Position numbers and translations under genes: made by a program | In this document: positions 9,440 through 18,005 of the stretch, piece by piece | Layout: every line of letters starts with the position of its first letter | Numbering within the stretch: the first letter of the stretch is position 1 | The notes under the pieces: generated by a model | What the model was told of the DNA's origin: nothing | The model's input: only the letters and a program-made list of their open reading frames with translations | Databases searched by the model: none | DNA from: Embleya sp040629175 | GTDB lineage: Bacteria > Actinomycetota > Actinomycetes > Streptomycetales > Streptomycetaceae | Reading direction: 5' to 3' | DNA: 64,000 bases | Assembly: GCF_040629175.1 (NCBI RefSeq) | Contig: NZ_JBEXUX010000049.1 | Location: 14,354-78,353 of the forward strand

Positions 9440-10405
9440 ATGCTGGAGAGTGTGAAGTCCGATCGGCTGCTGTCCATCCTGTTGCTGCTCCAGACCCGTG
9501 GTCGGGTGCCGGCGGCCGAGTTGGCCGACCGGTTGGAGGTCTCGACACGGACCATCTACCGCGACGTCGAGGCACTGTCCACGGCCGGCGTGCCGGTCTA
9601 CGCCGAGCGCGGTCGGCACGGCGGGATCTCGCTGCTGCCCGGATTCCGGACCGATGTCACCGGCCTCACCTCGGACGAGGCCCGCGCCCTGTTCGTGCTC
9701 GCCGAGCAGGGCACCCACGCGGCGCTCGGCCTGGACGGCGCGCTGGGCTCGGCACTGCGCAAGGTGATGGCCGCGCTGCCCGCGCCGCATCGGCCCGCAG
9801 CCGAGGAGATGAGCCGCCGGGTGCTGATCGACCCGCAGCGGTGGATGGTCGGACCACAACCGGCGGTGGACGTGGGCGCGTTGCAGGACGCGGTGTTCGC
9901 CGAGCGACGGTTGTCGATTCGCTATCGGCGCAGCGGGGCCAGGACGGCTCGGACGTACACGGTCGACCCGTACGGGCTGGTGGCCAAGGCGGGCACCTGG
10001 TACCTGGTCGCGGACCGCAACGGGTCGCCCCGGTTGTTCCACACCGATCGGCTCACCGCATTGACCGTCACCGAGGAGCCGGTGCGGCGCCGGGCCGGGG
10101 TCGAACTGGCCGAGGTGTGGCATGCGTTGCGTCGGGGCATCGACGAGCAGCCGGCCGTGGTGCGGATTCGGGCCCGGGTGCGGCGGACCCGGCTGGACAT
10201 GTTCGTGCGGATCATCGGGGCCTGGCTGACCGGACCGCCGCAGGAGCACGATGCCGAGTGGGTCACGGTCGAATTGGGCTACCCGGCACTCGGCGCGGTC
10301 CGCCAACTGCTCCAGTTCGGCACCGACGTGGAGGTGCTGGATCCGCCGGAGGCACGTCGGACGGTGGCCGAGACGGCGACGACGATCGCCCGGGCGTACG
10401 GGTGA
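9440..10405 (+). CDS. WYL-domain transcriptional regulator (YafY/DeoR-like HTH)
   Basis: A 321 aa regulator with an N-terminal winged helix-turn-helix (LLSILLLLQTRGRVPAAELADRLEVS, TRTIYRDVEALS) and a C-terminal WYL domain that contains TYTVDPYGLVAKAGTWYLVA, followed by a WCX-like tail. WYL domains bind nucleic acids or nucleotides and are common in DNA-damage and defence regulators. The start could be ATG 9440 or GTG 9452, both close to GGAG. It is divergent from the small helical gene at 8990-9247. Two other WYL regulators occur in this window (38092-39108, 49680-50705), each also divergent from a different gene. Confidence 0.92.
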   Translation: MLESVKSDRLLSILLLLQTRGRVPAAELADRLEVSTRTIYRDVEALSTAGVPVYAERGRHGGISLLPGFRTDVTGLTSDEARALFVLAEQGTHAALGLDGALGSALRKVMAALPAPHRPAAEEMSRRVLIDPQRWMVGPQPAVDVGALQDAVFAERRLSIRYRRSGARTARTYTVDPYGLVAKAGTWYLVADRNGSPRLFHTDRLTALTVTEEPVRRRAGVELAEVWHALRRGIDEQPAVVRIRARVRRTRLDMFVRIIGAWLTGPPQEHDAEWVTVELGYPALGAVRQLLQFGTDVEVLDPPEARRTVAETATTIARAYG

Positions 10406-10576
10406 GTGGTGCGCGCGGTGCCCAGCGGGCGGGCGGATCCGGGGCCACGAGTTCCGGCGATCGGGTGCTTTTCGGGCGGCGGTGGTACGGGGGAACCGGC
10501 GGAACCATCGTGTCCGCATCGCTCCGTGTTCATACGATCATCGGAACATGATGGGCGAGGGCTTGGGGGCACGGCG

Positions 10577-12139
10577 GTGCGGGTCGAGGATCTGTTGGGC
10601 ATGCCCGAGCTGCGACTGGCCCTGCTGGCGGGTACGGAGGGGCTCGCGCGCGAGGTGCTTCGGGTCTGCGCCGCGGATCCGGTCGACCCCGGCGGGGGCC
10701 TGCTCGGCGGCGAACTCGTGGTGCTGCCCGCGGACGGGTACGACCCCGGGCGCGGGGACCTCGCGCGGGCGCTCGCGGCCGGCGGCGCCGCGGCGGTCGT
10801 GGCCCTGCCCGAGGCCCGCGAGGGGACCGACGGCACCGAACCGGCCCCCGACGCGGTGCCGTACGCGCTGGTCCAGGTGTGCGCGCGGGCCGGCCTGCCG
10901 CTGCTCCTGGCGCCGCGCGCCGCCTCGGCGGTGCGGATCGCCGAGGTGGTCGCGCACCGGCTCGCCCTCGAACACGGGCCGGGCGCCGGGCGGTTGCCGA
11001 GTCGGCAGCGGCGCCTGATCACCGCGCTGGCCGAAGGCGCGGACACCCAGGACCTGCTGGACCTGCTCGCCCGCGAACTCGGCGCGGCCTGCCGGGTGCT
11101 GACCCCCGCCGGGCGGGTGCTCGCCGCAGCACCGGCGGCCGGGGCGGAGGCCGCGTGCGTCGCGGCCGATCCGGTCGAGCTCGCGCGCGGCGCGCTCGCG
11201 GCGGCGCGGCTGCCGGCGGTGATCGACGGCGAGACGGTGTTCGCGCTCGGTCGGGGCTCGACGTTCGCCGGCTACCTCGTGTGTGCCGGCGACCGCACCG
11301 ACGACGACGCGCTCGCCCAGGCCGCCGACCTGCTGCTGCTCGGCGGTGCACGGCGGGCCGAGCGGCTGGGCGTGGAACGGGCGCACGCCTGGGAACTGGT
11401 CGACCTGGTCGAGTCGGACGCGGCCCCGGACGCGGTCCGGGCCCGGTTGGGCGCGGCCGGCATCGGACCGGACGCGGCGCCGATCGTGTGTTGTGCGGCG
11501 GGCGACGGCGCGGACCCGGCGACCGAGCGGCTCGTGTCGGACCTGATCGAAAGGGTGCTCGCGGCGGATCCGGCGGCACGCTGGGTGGTGGCCTGCGGCA
11601 AGGCCGAGACGGTCGTGTTCGGCTCGGCCGGGACCGGGGCCGGTGCGGCGGCCCGGATCGCGGCGGCGCTCGAACAGGCGGCGCACTGGTGGCAGCCGCT
11701 GCTGGGGACCGAGCGGGTGGCGATCGGGATTGCCGGGATGTCGCCCACGTGGGCGACGGCGCTGGCCCAGGCCAGGGGCGCGCGGGACCTCGCGTGGGCG
11801 CGCCCCGGCCGGCTCACGGTGGCCGTCGGCCCGGAGATCGACGCCTATCCGGCGCTGCTGGCGGCCGTACCCGCACCGGTTCGCAGCGCGTTCGCGGATC
11901 GGGTCCTGGGGGGCCTGCGGGCGTACGACGCCGAACACGGCACCGACCTGATCGGCACCCTCGCCGCCTTTTTGGCCGCGAACGGTGCCTGGCAGCGCTG
12001 CGCCGGGACGCTGGGCGTACACGTCAGCGCGTTGCATCAACGCATGGGCCGGGTCCGGGACCTGACGGGCCGGGATCTGTTCTCCGCCCGGGACCGGGTG
12101 GATCTGCTGCTGGCACTGGAGACCGAGCACGCCGGTTGA
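10577..12139 (+). CDS. PucR-family transcriptional regulator
   Basis: The 520 aa protein has an N-terminal PucR-like domain (VEDLLGMPELRLALLAG onward, about 1-125), a central GGDEF-like/CdaR region (about 270-400), and a C-terminal helix-turn-helix of the PucR type (LAAFLAANGAWQRCAGTLGVH, then VSALHQRMGRV). PucR proteins are activators of purine, amino-acid or polyamine catabolism. The GTG at 10577 follows GGGGGC; the frame is open upstream but the sequence there is not family-like. No catabolic gene is adjacent, so the target lies elsewhere or is autoregulatory. Confidence 0.92.
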   Translation: MRVEDLLGMPELRLALLAGTEGLAREVLRVCAADPVDPGGGLLGGELVVLPADGYDPGRGDLARALAAGGAAAVVALPEAREGTDGTEPAPDAVPYALVQVCARAGLPLLLAPRAASAVRIAEVVAHRLALEHGPGAGRLPSRQRRLITALAEGADTQDLLDLLARELGAACRVLTPAGRVLAAAPAAGAEAACVAADPVELARGALAAARLPAVIDGETVFALGRGSTFAGYLVCAGDRTDDDALAQAADLLLLGGARRAERLGVERAHAWELVDLVESDAAPDAVRARLGAAGIGPDAAPIVCCAAGDGADPATERLVSDLIERVLAADPAARWVVACGKAETVVFGSAGTGAGAAARIAAALEQAAHWWQPLLGTERVAIGIAGMSPTWATALAQARGARDLAWARPGRLTVAVGPEIDAYPALLAAVPAPVRSAFADRVLGGLRAYDAEHGTDLIGTLAAFLAANGAWQRCAGTLGVHVSALHQRMGRVRDLTGRDLFSARDRVDLLLALETEHAG

Positions 12140-12238
12140 GCGGGGGCGGGAGGAGCGGGCCGGCGGGACGGCGGCGCGGGTCCGCGCGGCGGCCCCGTTC
12201 GGCCGGGCGCGGGCCCGCGATCGTGCACCTGCGGACGG

Positions 12239-12463
12239 CTACTTGGCACCGCTGTCCTGGAGGTCGGCAAGCGACGCGGCCCAGCGGAAGTACTTGTTGC
12301 GGCCGAGGTCGCCGATCGTGGTGATCTTCAGCGACGCGAGGTGCTCGGCGTGGGCGTCGGTGATCCCGGCCAGCCCGGCGACGGGCGCGGCGAGGACTTC
12401 GCTCAGGGTCTTGTTCTCGTAGGCCTTGTCGAGCAGCTTGTCGAGGTCGGCGGTCACGGGCAT
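12239..12463 (-). CDS. Small helix-hairpin-helix-like protein (74 aa)
   Basis: A short protein with the pattern DLDKLLDKAYENKTLSEV, LAAPVAGLAGITDAHAEHL, LKITTIGDLGRNKYFRWA. The GITDAHAEHL / ITTIGDL arrangement resembles a helix-hairpin-helix like those in small conserved streptomycete proteins of unknown role. The ATG at 12463 has AGGGAG 8 nt upstream. The frame continues open upstream to an ATG at 12721 that also has a strong ribosome site, so a 160 aa form with a membrane segment is conceivable (see findings). The function is unknown; DNA or protein binding is a guess from the fold. Confidence 0.75.
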   Translation of the reverse strand: MPVTADLDKLLDKAYENKTLSEVLAAPVAGLAGITDAHAEHLASLKITTIGDLGRNKYFRWAASLADLQDSGAK

Positions 12464-12774
12464 GGGTGCTCCCTGCGGGATCGAGGCGGCTGGTGTCCGC
12501 ATTCGACTCCCATGTTCCGCCGGCATTGTCCTGGATTGCGACATTTGCCGCGTTGTGCGTGTCGGTGGTGCCGGCGTGCGTCGCAGGGCGACCGCTCGAT
12601 GTCGGCGCCGGCGCTCCAGGGGTGCGAGCGCGGCCAGGATCAACAGCGCGCACAGCAGCGGCAGCGGTACCGGATGTGGCAACGGCCAGATGCCACCTGA
12701 CATTTCGGGTGCGGCCCACATGGCTGCTCCTCTCCGGTACGCGCGTCGGCGCGCTTCGGGTGGGCGGGGGCGGG
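12464..12774 (-). other. In-frame leader upstream of the small HHH gene
   Basis: This 311 bp region between DUF4097 and the HHH gene contains an uninterrupted in-frame extension from ATG 12721 preceded by GAGAGGAG. It would encode a hydrophobic stretch (PLPLLCALLILAALAPL) and an arginine cluster, then about 45 codons with poor GC3 and rare codons such as ACA, CGA and AGG. It is either an alternative start giving a membrane-anchored form, or a short leader fused to noncoding sequence. Confidence 0.35.
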
Positions 12775-13620
12775 TCAGGAACGGCGGATCACGATGTCGC
12801 CGGACAACGTGCGGGCGCGGACCTCGACGGTGTCGTCGCCGGCCGACGGGCCGTCCGCCGAGTTCAGCGAGTTGTGGATCCGACCGGCCGGGGATTTCAG
12901 GTCCAGCCAGGCCGAGGTGCCCTTGCGGATGCCGACCTCCAGTTCGCCGGACGCGGTCTCCAGGCGCACCGCGCCGTGCACCACCTCGCGGATGCGCACG
13001 TCGCCGGACACGGTCTTGGCGCCGACGGTGGTCAGGGCGCGCTCGACGGTGATGTCGCCGAGCGTGGTGTTCAGCCGCAGGTCGCCGCTCACCGCGCCGA
13101 GCGAGATGCCGCCGGAGGTGTTGCGCACCACCGCCGTGCCGTCGATCCGGTCGATCCGGATCTCGCCGGCCGACGTGGTGACGTCGGTGTGTCCGACCGA
13201 ATGGGCCACCGAGACGTCGCCCGAGGTGGCGTCGAGCTTCAGCGCGCCGGTCCGGTCCAGCCGGATGTTGCCGGCGGCGACGCTGAATCCGGCTTCGCCG
13301 ATTCGGCCCTCGGTGTGGATGTCCGCTGCGGCCGCCTTGCCCTCGACCCGGGAATCGGTGGGCAGTTCGATCGTCACCTCGACCGAGGGGGATCGCCCGA
13401 AGAACGAACGGGTCCGACTCTCGGGCGTCCGCACCGTCAGGCGGCCCGACCGGTAGCGGATCGAGGTCTGCTCGGCGGCGCGCACGTCGCCGGCCTGCGA
13501 CGGGTCGCTGGGGCGTACCTCGACGACGGTGTCGGTGCGGTCGCTCGCGCTGATCCGGAGGAGGCCGGCCTCCAACTCGACGGTGGCGAAGATGGGTTCG
13601 GGCGTTTCGTAGACAGGCAT
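12775..13620 (-). CDS. DUF4097 beta-repeat protein
   Basis: This 281 aa protein is built of repeated beta-strand units such as LDATSGDVSVAH, TSAGEIRIDRIDG, TSGGISLGAVSGDLRL and TVSGDVRIREV, the right-handed beta-helix-like pattern of DUF4097 (putative adhesin). It has no signal peptide or membrane segment. The ATG at 13620 is used. It is preceded by the ribbon-helix-helix gene (98 bp gap) on the same strand, an association I regard as recurrent in streptomycetes; the two are probably one transcription unit. Molecular role unknown. Confidence 0.88.
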   Translation of the reverse strand: MPVYETPEPIFATVELEAGLLRISASDRTDTVVEVRPSDPSQAGDVRAAEQTSIRYRSGRLTVRTPESRTRSFFGRSPSVEVTIELPTDSRVEGKAAAADIHTEGRIGEAGFSVAAGNIRLDRTGALKLDATSGDVSVAHSVGHTDVTTSAGEIRIDRIDGTAVVRNTSGGISLGAVSGDLRLNTTLGDITVERALTTVGAKTVSGDVRIREVVHGAVRLETASGELEVGIRKGTSAWLDLKSPAGRIHNSLNSADGPSAGDDTVEVRARTLSGDIVIRRS

Positions 13621-13717
13621 GGCATCCCGTTTCGGCGAAGGTGATCGGGGTGGGTGGTGGGCGCGGGTGGTCGAACCGGCCGTCCGGCGGGCCGGGTTCC
13701 GTCCCGAGGGGATTCGG

Positions 13718-14260
13718 TTAGCGCACCCAGCCGGTGTAGCGCTGGGCGCCGCGCGAGGTCGCACGTTTGTCCCGGCCGCGGTCCTCGGGTTCGAGCGCGG
13801 CGGAGATCATCCGGACGAGCCACGCGTTGACCGAGAGGCCCTCGCCGCTCGCGGCCTGTTCGACCCTGGACTTGAGCTGATCGGACAGCCGCAGCGTGAT
13901 GCGCGACGTGCCGCCCTCGTCCGCTTCCGGCGCGGGAGCGGCGGGCGGCGGGCCGGGGGGATCGCCCGGGTCGGCCTCGAAGGCGTCCTCGGCCGCGGGC
14001 TCGAAGGGCCGGGTGGCCGGCGCGGGCGTGACCAGGAAGTCCGGATCCAGCCCGCGCAGCCGCACATCCACCGAACCCGGCGCGAGTTCGCGGCTGATCT
14101 CGTCCGCGGCGGCGGACAGCGCGCCGAGCAGGGCCAGCCTGGTCGCCGACTCCAGCGGCACGATCAGCCGCTCGGCGAGCAGCCGAGACTCCGTGCCGCC
14201 CGCCTCGGCGGCGACCGCGAGTTCCCGGCAGAGCTTGTCGACGTAAGGCGCGAGGTCCAT
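13718..14260 (-). CDS. Ribbon-helix-helix (HicB/Arc-like) regulator-type protein
   Basis: The 180 aa protein has an N-terminal helical part (about 1-60), a Pro/Ala-rich linker (about 85-115), and near residues 118-155 a clear ribbon-helix-helix segment SRITLRLSDQLKSRVEQAA, then GLSVNAWLVRMISAALE. RHH proteins bind DNA as dimers through the beta ribbon. It resembles annotated HicB-family antitoxins, but there is no HicA toxin nearby, so a stand-alone regulator is more likely. Its ATG (14260) overlaps the first of six TGRCGTCA boxes, which strongly suggests autoregulation. DUF4097 follows on the same strand. Confidence 0.85.
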   Translation of the reverse strand: MDLAPYVDKLCRELAVAAEAGGTESRLLAERLIVPLESATRLALLGALSAAADEISRELAPGSVDVRLRGLDPDFLVTPAPATRPFEPAAEDAFEADPGDPPGPPPAAPAPEADEGGTSRITLRLSDQLKSRVEQAASGEGLSVNAWLVRMISAALEPEDRGRDKRATSRGAQRYTGWVR

Positions 14261-14364
14261 GACGTCATCATGACGTCAGAATGGCGTCATGCGCAAGCGA
14301 GAATGGCTGCGATCGTGACGTCAAAAGGCATCGCATGGCGTCATCCGGCCTTTGGGTGACGTCA
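14260..14364. promoter_or_regulatory. Array of six TGRCGTCA boxes upstream of the RHH gene
   Basis: Copies begin at 14260, 14271, 14282, 14316, 14336 and 14357. Four are the palindrome TGACGTCA and two are TGGCGTCA. Start-to-start distances are 11, 11, 34, 20 and 21 bp, close to whole helical turns, so the boxes face one side of the DNA. The array covers the start codon and promoter of the RHH gene and fits cooperative binding by its own product. Confidence 0.75.
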
Positions 14365-14434
14365 TGCGATGCCGCGGGTGGTGCGTCCGTCGCGGCCCCG
14401 ACGGTCACGACTCGCGATCGCCGGGGCCGGCGGT

Positions 14435-15877
14435 TCAGCGGGGGTCCGACTCGTCGTTGGTGGTCGGGGCGAGCAGGTTGTGGTTGCCGGTGAACAGGTT
14501 GTTCGGGTCGTGGGCCGCCTTGAGCTCGGCCAGGCGGAGCCGGGTGTCGGGGTCGTACATCGCGGCGACCTGATCCGGGGTGGGCGGGACGCCGTCGCCG
14601 TAGACGAAGTTGAGGTTGCGGCCCACGGACAGCGGTTTCAGTACGGCTCGGACGTCGGCCTGGAGCGCCCGCGCGACATCGAGGTCCGCCCCGTCGATCA
14701 TCGCCACGACCCGGACGATGTAGCGCGCGTCGCGGTGGCCGACCGCGTTGGGCACGGCCGGCTGCCGGGAGAGCGCGCCGCCGAGGTGGCGCACCTCGTG
14801 CATGACCATCATCGGCGCGTCGGGGCCGGCGATGCGGTACACCTGCCGCAGCGTCTCCGGATCCAGGTCGCGGACCAGGACGTTGTCGCCGAGGTAGGCG
14901 TGCGGATGGGCCGGGTCGTTGTGGATGGTGTGCGAGTCGGCGTAGGCAAGCTCGGCCAGGTTGTCGACCAGACGCGGCCCGACCGCGCGCAGCGGAGCCA
15001 CCAGGCGTTCCCCGTCCGCGACTTCGCCGGTGTGCACGATCTTGATGGACGCGGTGTGCCGGCCGCGCAACGGCGGCGGGACCTGCTCGATGTCGGGCAG
15101 ACCGATGAACGAGATCGACGAGGTGACCTGCTCCGGCACCGTCTCGGTCCAGGCGAGCCAGGCCGCGGTGGCCGCCTCGACGTGGTCGGCGTCGAAGATC
15201 AGCGAACCGCCGTACACCCGGGCCACCGGGAACAGCTCGAACTCGATCGAGGTGACGATGCCGAAGTTGTCCCGGCCGCCGCGCAGCGCCCAGAACAGGT
15301 CGCCGTCGCTCTCGGCGGTGACCCGCCGCACCATAGCGTCGGCGGTGACCACCTCGATGGCCAGGACATGATCGGCGGCATACCCGAACTCGCGCGCCAT
15401 CAGGCCCAGTCCGCCGCCCAGCGTGTAGGCGACGACCCCGACGTGCGGGGCCGAGCCGTTGAGCGGGGCCAGCCCGTGCGGGGTGCTCTCGGCCACCACC
15501 CGCTCCCAGCGCGCACCGGCCTGGGCCCACGCGGTCCGCGCCCGCGGGTCGACCCGGACCTCGGCCATCCGTCGGGTGGAGATCAGCACGCCGCCCGGGG
15601 CCGCGCTCGCCGGAGCGTGCCCGGTGGCCCGGACCGCCACCGGCAGCCCGCGCGCCCGGGCGAACTCGACCGCGAGCCGCACGTCCTCGGCGTCGGCCGC
15701 GCCCACGATCACGTCCGGCCGGGGTCGGAACGCGGTCTGGAATCCGGACCGCTCGTCGTCGTACCCGGCGTCGCCCGGCACGACCACGACACCCTCGACC
15801 CGCGCGGTCAGCGTGGCGATCGCGGCGGCGAATTCCGGGTCGCCGCCCGGTTGTGCGGCGGCGTTGTTCGCGGTCAT
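14435..15877 (-). CDS. FAD-binding oxidoreductase, BBE (berberine-bridge) type
   Basis: This 480 aa flavoprotein of the PCMH/VAO superfamily oxidises small alcohols, sugars or secondary metabolites with O2. The FAD-binding-4 domain covers about 45-215 (RPDVIVGAADAEDV, GGLGLMAREFG, DLFWALRGG, NFGIVTSIEF). His87 in RATGH corresponds to the histidine that can link FAD covalently. The BBE motif is at the C terminus (YDPDTRLRLAELKAAHDP, NLFTGNHNL). Start ATG 15877 is preceded by GAAGGAGT. It has no secretion signal. It is a single gene, with the RHH operator array about 70 bp past its stop. Confidence 0.92.
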   Translation of the reverse strand: MTANNAAAQPGGDPEFAAAIATLTARVEGVVVVPGDAGYDDERSGFQTAFRPRPDVIVGAADAEDVRLAVEFARARGLPVAVRATGHAPASAAPGGVLISTRRMAEVRVDPRARTAWAQAGARWERVVAESTPHGLAPLNGSAPHVGVVAYTLGGGLGLMAREFGYAADHVLAIEVVTADAMVRRVTAESDGDLFWALRGGRDNFGIVTSIEFELFPVARVYGGSLIFDADHVEAATAAWLAWTETVPEQVTSSISFIGLPDIEQVPPPLRGRHTASIKIVHTGEVADGERLVAPLRAVGPRLVDNLAELAYADSHTIHNDPAHPHAYLGDNVLVRDLDPETLRQVYRIAGPDAPMMVMHEVRHLGGALSRQPAVPNAVGHRDARYIVRVVAMIDGADLDVARALQADVRAVLKPLSVGRNLNFVYGDGVPPTPDQVAAMYDPDTRLRLAELKAAHDPNNLFTGNHNLLAPTTNDESDPR

Positions 15878-16016
15878 CGCAGACTCCTTCGCTCGAGGGC
15901 GCCCGGAGCGGCGCCCCTGGTTTTGTGCGGCCACTCTCCCTCGATAACTCGACACCCGCCGTCAAGTTTTCGGACGGGTTCAGCGCGCGGCCGAGCCGGC
16001 GCCCGGCCCGGATTCG

Positions 16017-17303
16017 CTAGGCGACCCGCTGCGCGACGGGTGTGTCGAGGTCCTCCTCCCTGCTCGTCGGGAGGTCGCGTTGGTGGGCCATCGGTGAGAA
16101 CAGCAGGATCAGCGCGGCGGACGGGATGGCCGCCGCCATCACCCAGACGGTGGGGCGTACGCCGATCGTCGAGCCCAACGCGCCGGCCAGGACCGCGCCC
16201 ACCGGGATGGTGCCGTAGTTGACGAACTGCATGCTGGCGGCCATCCGACCGAGCAACCTCGGCGGGCAGTAGCTCTGTTGGAACCCCGCCTTGATCACGT
16301 TGCCCGCCACGACCCCCGCCACCATGGCGAAGTTGCCCACCACGAACAGGGCGAGCCTGGGTCCCTCGGCGGCCAGCGGGACGAGCAGGACGATCACCGG
16401 CAGACCCAGTTCGAACACGATCGTGGCCCGCGCGGTGCCGATCCGCGCCGCGACCCGGCGGCCGACGAAGGCCCCCGCCACGCCGCCCAGCGAGCCGATC
16501 GCGATCAGGCCGCCGACCGCTCCGGGGCTGACCCCGATCGTCCGGACCAGGAACACCACCTGGACCGATTGCAGCCCGATCAGAGCGAGGTTGGACACGC
16601 CGCCGAACAGCGCGAACGTGCGCAACCATCGGTCGTGGGCGACCAGCCGCAACCCCTCCCCGATCTCGCGGATCAGCGAGGGCTCGGCGCTCGGGGCGGC
16701 CGCCGGGTCCGGGTGGGCCGACTGCTCGCGGTGCCGGATGTTCAGGAGACATGCGAACGAGGTCAGGAACGTGCCCGCGTTGACGTACATCCCGTTGACC
16801 GCGCCCACGAGCTGCGCGATCAGGCCGCCCGCGCCGACCCCGGCGATCTGCGCGGCGGACGCGCTGCCGTGCAGCTTGCTGTTGCCCTCGGCCTGGTCGA
16901 CGGGCTTCAGCAGGCTCGGCAGGTAGGCGGTGTAGGCGGTCTGGAAGAAGACCGCGGACACCCCCGTGGCGAGGGTGATCGCCAACAGCAGGCCGATGTT
17001 CAGCAACCCCGCGAAGTGCGCCAGGGGTACGGACAGAAAGAGCGCGCACGACGCCGCGGCGGCAGCGAGCATGATCGGGCGGCGCGCTATTCGGTCCACC
17101 CATACGCCCACCGGCAGACCGATCAGCAGCCACGGCAACCAGGCCGCGGCACCGAGCAGGCCGACCTGGAACGTGCTCGCGTCCAGTGTGGAGACCGCGA
17201 TCAGCGGCATCGAGACGCTGGTGACCGAGGCGCCGAACCTGCCCGTGGTCTCGCCGAACCACAACAGGCGGAAGTCGCGGTGTCGGCGGAGCAGTCCGCT
17301 CAC
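16017..17303 (-). CDS. MFS transporter, DHA3 (macrolide-efflux-like) type
   Basis: The 428 aa, about 12-helix permease begins RHRDFRLLWFGETTGRFGASVTSVSMPLIAV, the characteristic start of DHA3/MefA-like exporters, followed by WLPWLLIGLPVGVWVDRIARRP (motif A region). The GTG start at 17303 overlaps the TGA of the upstream ArsR-like gene (17300-17302), so translation is coupled. The operon regulator-exporter implies that expression is induced by the exported compound. Substrate unknown. Confidence 0.93.
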   Translation of the reverse strand: MSGLLRRHRDFRLLWFGETTGRFGASVTSVSMPLIAVSTLDASTFQVGLLGAAAWLPWLLIGLPVGVWVDRIARRPIMLAAAAASCALFLSVPLAHFAGLLNIGLLLAITLATGVSAVFFQTAYTAYLPSLLKPVDQAEGNSKLHGSASAAQIAGVGAGGLIAQLVGAVNGMYVNAGTFLTSFACLLNIRHREQSAHPDPAAAPSAEPSLIREIGEGLRLVAHDRWLRTFALFGGVSNLALIGLQSVQVVFLVRTIGVSPGAVGGLIAIGSLGGVAGAFVGRRVAARIGTARATIVFELGLPVIVLLVPLAAEGPRLALFVVGNFAMVAGVVAGNVIKAGFQQSYCPPRLLGRMAASMQFVNYGTIPVGAVLAGALGSTIGVRPTVWVMAAAIPSAALILLFSPMAHQRDLPTSREEDLDTPVAQRVA

Positions 17304-17929
17304 GTCGGCTCCTCGGTGGGTGCCTCGGGCGTCGGGTCCTGGGTGGTCGGTTCGTCGGGCGTCGGTTCCGCGGATCGGCGTGGCAGCGCCTGGTACTGGA
17401 GCACGACGGTGATCGCGCCGGGCAGCTCCGGTGCCTGGGTGTACTCGCTCACGAGCGCGACCACCCGATCGTTGAGTTCGGCGAGCTGATCGGCCGTCAG
17501 GCGGGCGCCGCTCCAGTCGGAGACGGCCCGGGCCCGGACCCATTCCGGACCCATCTCCTGGGCGTCGGCGTAGGTGGCCACCATGCGCTCGGCCTGTTGG
17601 CGCAGCGCCTCGTCCTCGTACACCGCCAGCGCGCCGCTCGTGGCCGGGTCGTCACGGAAGTCGCTGGTGTTCAGTTGGCGCGGGTTGTAGACGGCCCGCC
17701 ACCAGCGCTCGCGCTTGGTGCCGCGGTCGGGGTCGTCCTCGATGAAGCCGTGCTCGGCCAGGGTGCGCAGGTGCCAACTGATCGTGCCGGTGCTCTCGCC
17801 GAGCCGCGCGGCGAGTCGGGTGGCGGTGGCGGGGCCGTCCAGCTTGAGGAGTTCGACCAGGCGCATGCGCAGCGGATGGGCCAGGCCACGCAGGCTGCGG
17901 GCGTCCATCCTCGGGAGGGGATTGGGCAT
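17300..17929 (-). CDS. ArsR-like winged-helix regulator (HTH_20 type)
   Basis: The 209 aa protein carries a winged helix at about 10-85: ARSLRGLAHPLRMRLVELLKLDGP, ATRLAARLGESTGTISWHLRTLAEHGFIE, then the wing with basic residues. The rest is a helical domain and an acidic Pro/Thr/Glu-rich tail (PTPDEPTTQDPTPEAPTEEP). It lacks the metal-binding cysteines of classical ArsR sensors. It is first in a two-gene operon with the DHA3 exporter (4 nt overlap). Two mirrored 16 bp palindromes start 17 bp upstream of the ATG, making autorepression very likely. Confidence 0.9.
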   Translation of the reverse strand: MPNPLPRMDARSLRGLAHPLRMRLVELLKLDGPATATRLAARLGESTGTISWHLRTLAEHGFIEDDPDRGTKRERWWRAVYNPRQLNTSDFRDDPATSGALAVYEDEALRQQAERMVATYADAQEMGPEWVRARAVSDWSGARLTADQLAELNDRVVALVSEYTQAPELPGAITVVLQYQALPRRSAEPTPDEPTTQDPTPEAPTEEPT

Positions 17930-17945
17930 GCCTCGACTCTAATAG

Positions 17946-17989
17946 GCAGAGACTTCTCTGCAAAGGACTCTCGGCAGAGAAGTCTCTGC
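17946..17989. promoter_or_regulatory. Double palindromic operator of the ArsR-like/MFS operon
   Basis: Box 1 (17946-17961) has arms GCAGAGA and TCTCTGC around CT. Box 2 (17974-17989) has the same arms around AG. The boxes are exact reverse complements of each other, 28 bp centre to centre, so the 44 bp block is itself symmetric. It lies immediately upstream of the regulator start, where it would cover the promoter. Confidence 0.8.
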
Positions 17990-18005
17990 AATTGCTGCGC
18001 CGATC

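Noticed and set aside
13718..14260. Calling the RHH/DUF4097 pair a toxin-antitoxin system
   Set aside because: DUF4097 has no toxin fold and the RHH protein has no HicA partner; an operator-bearing regulator explains it better.
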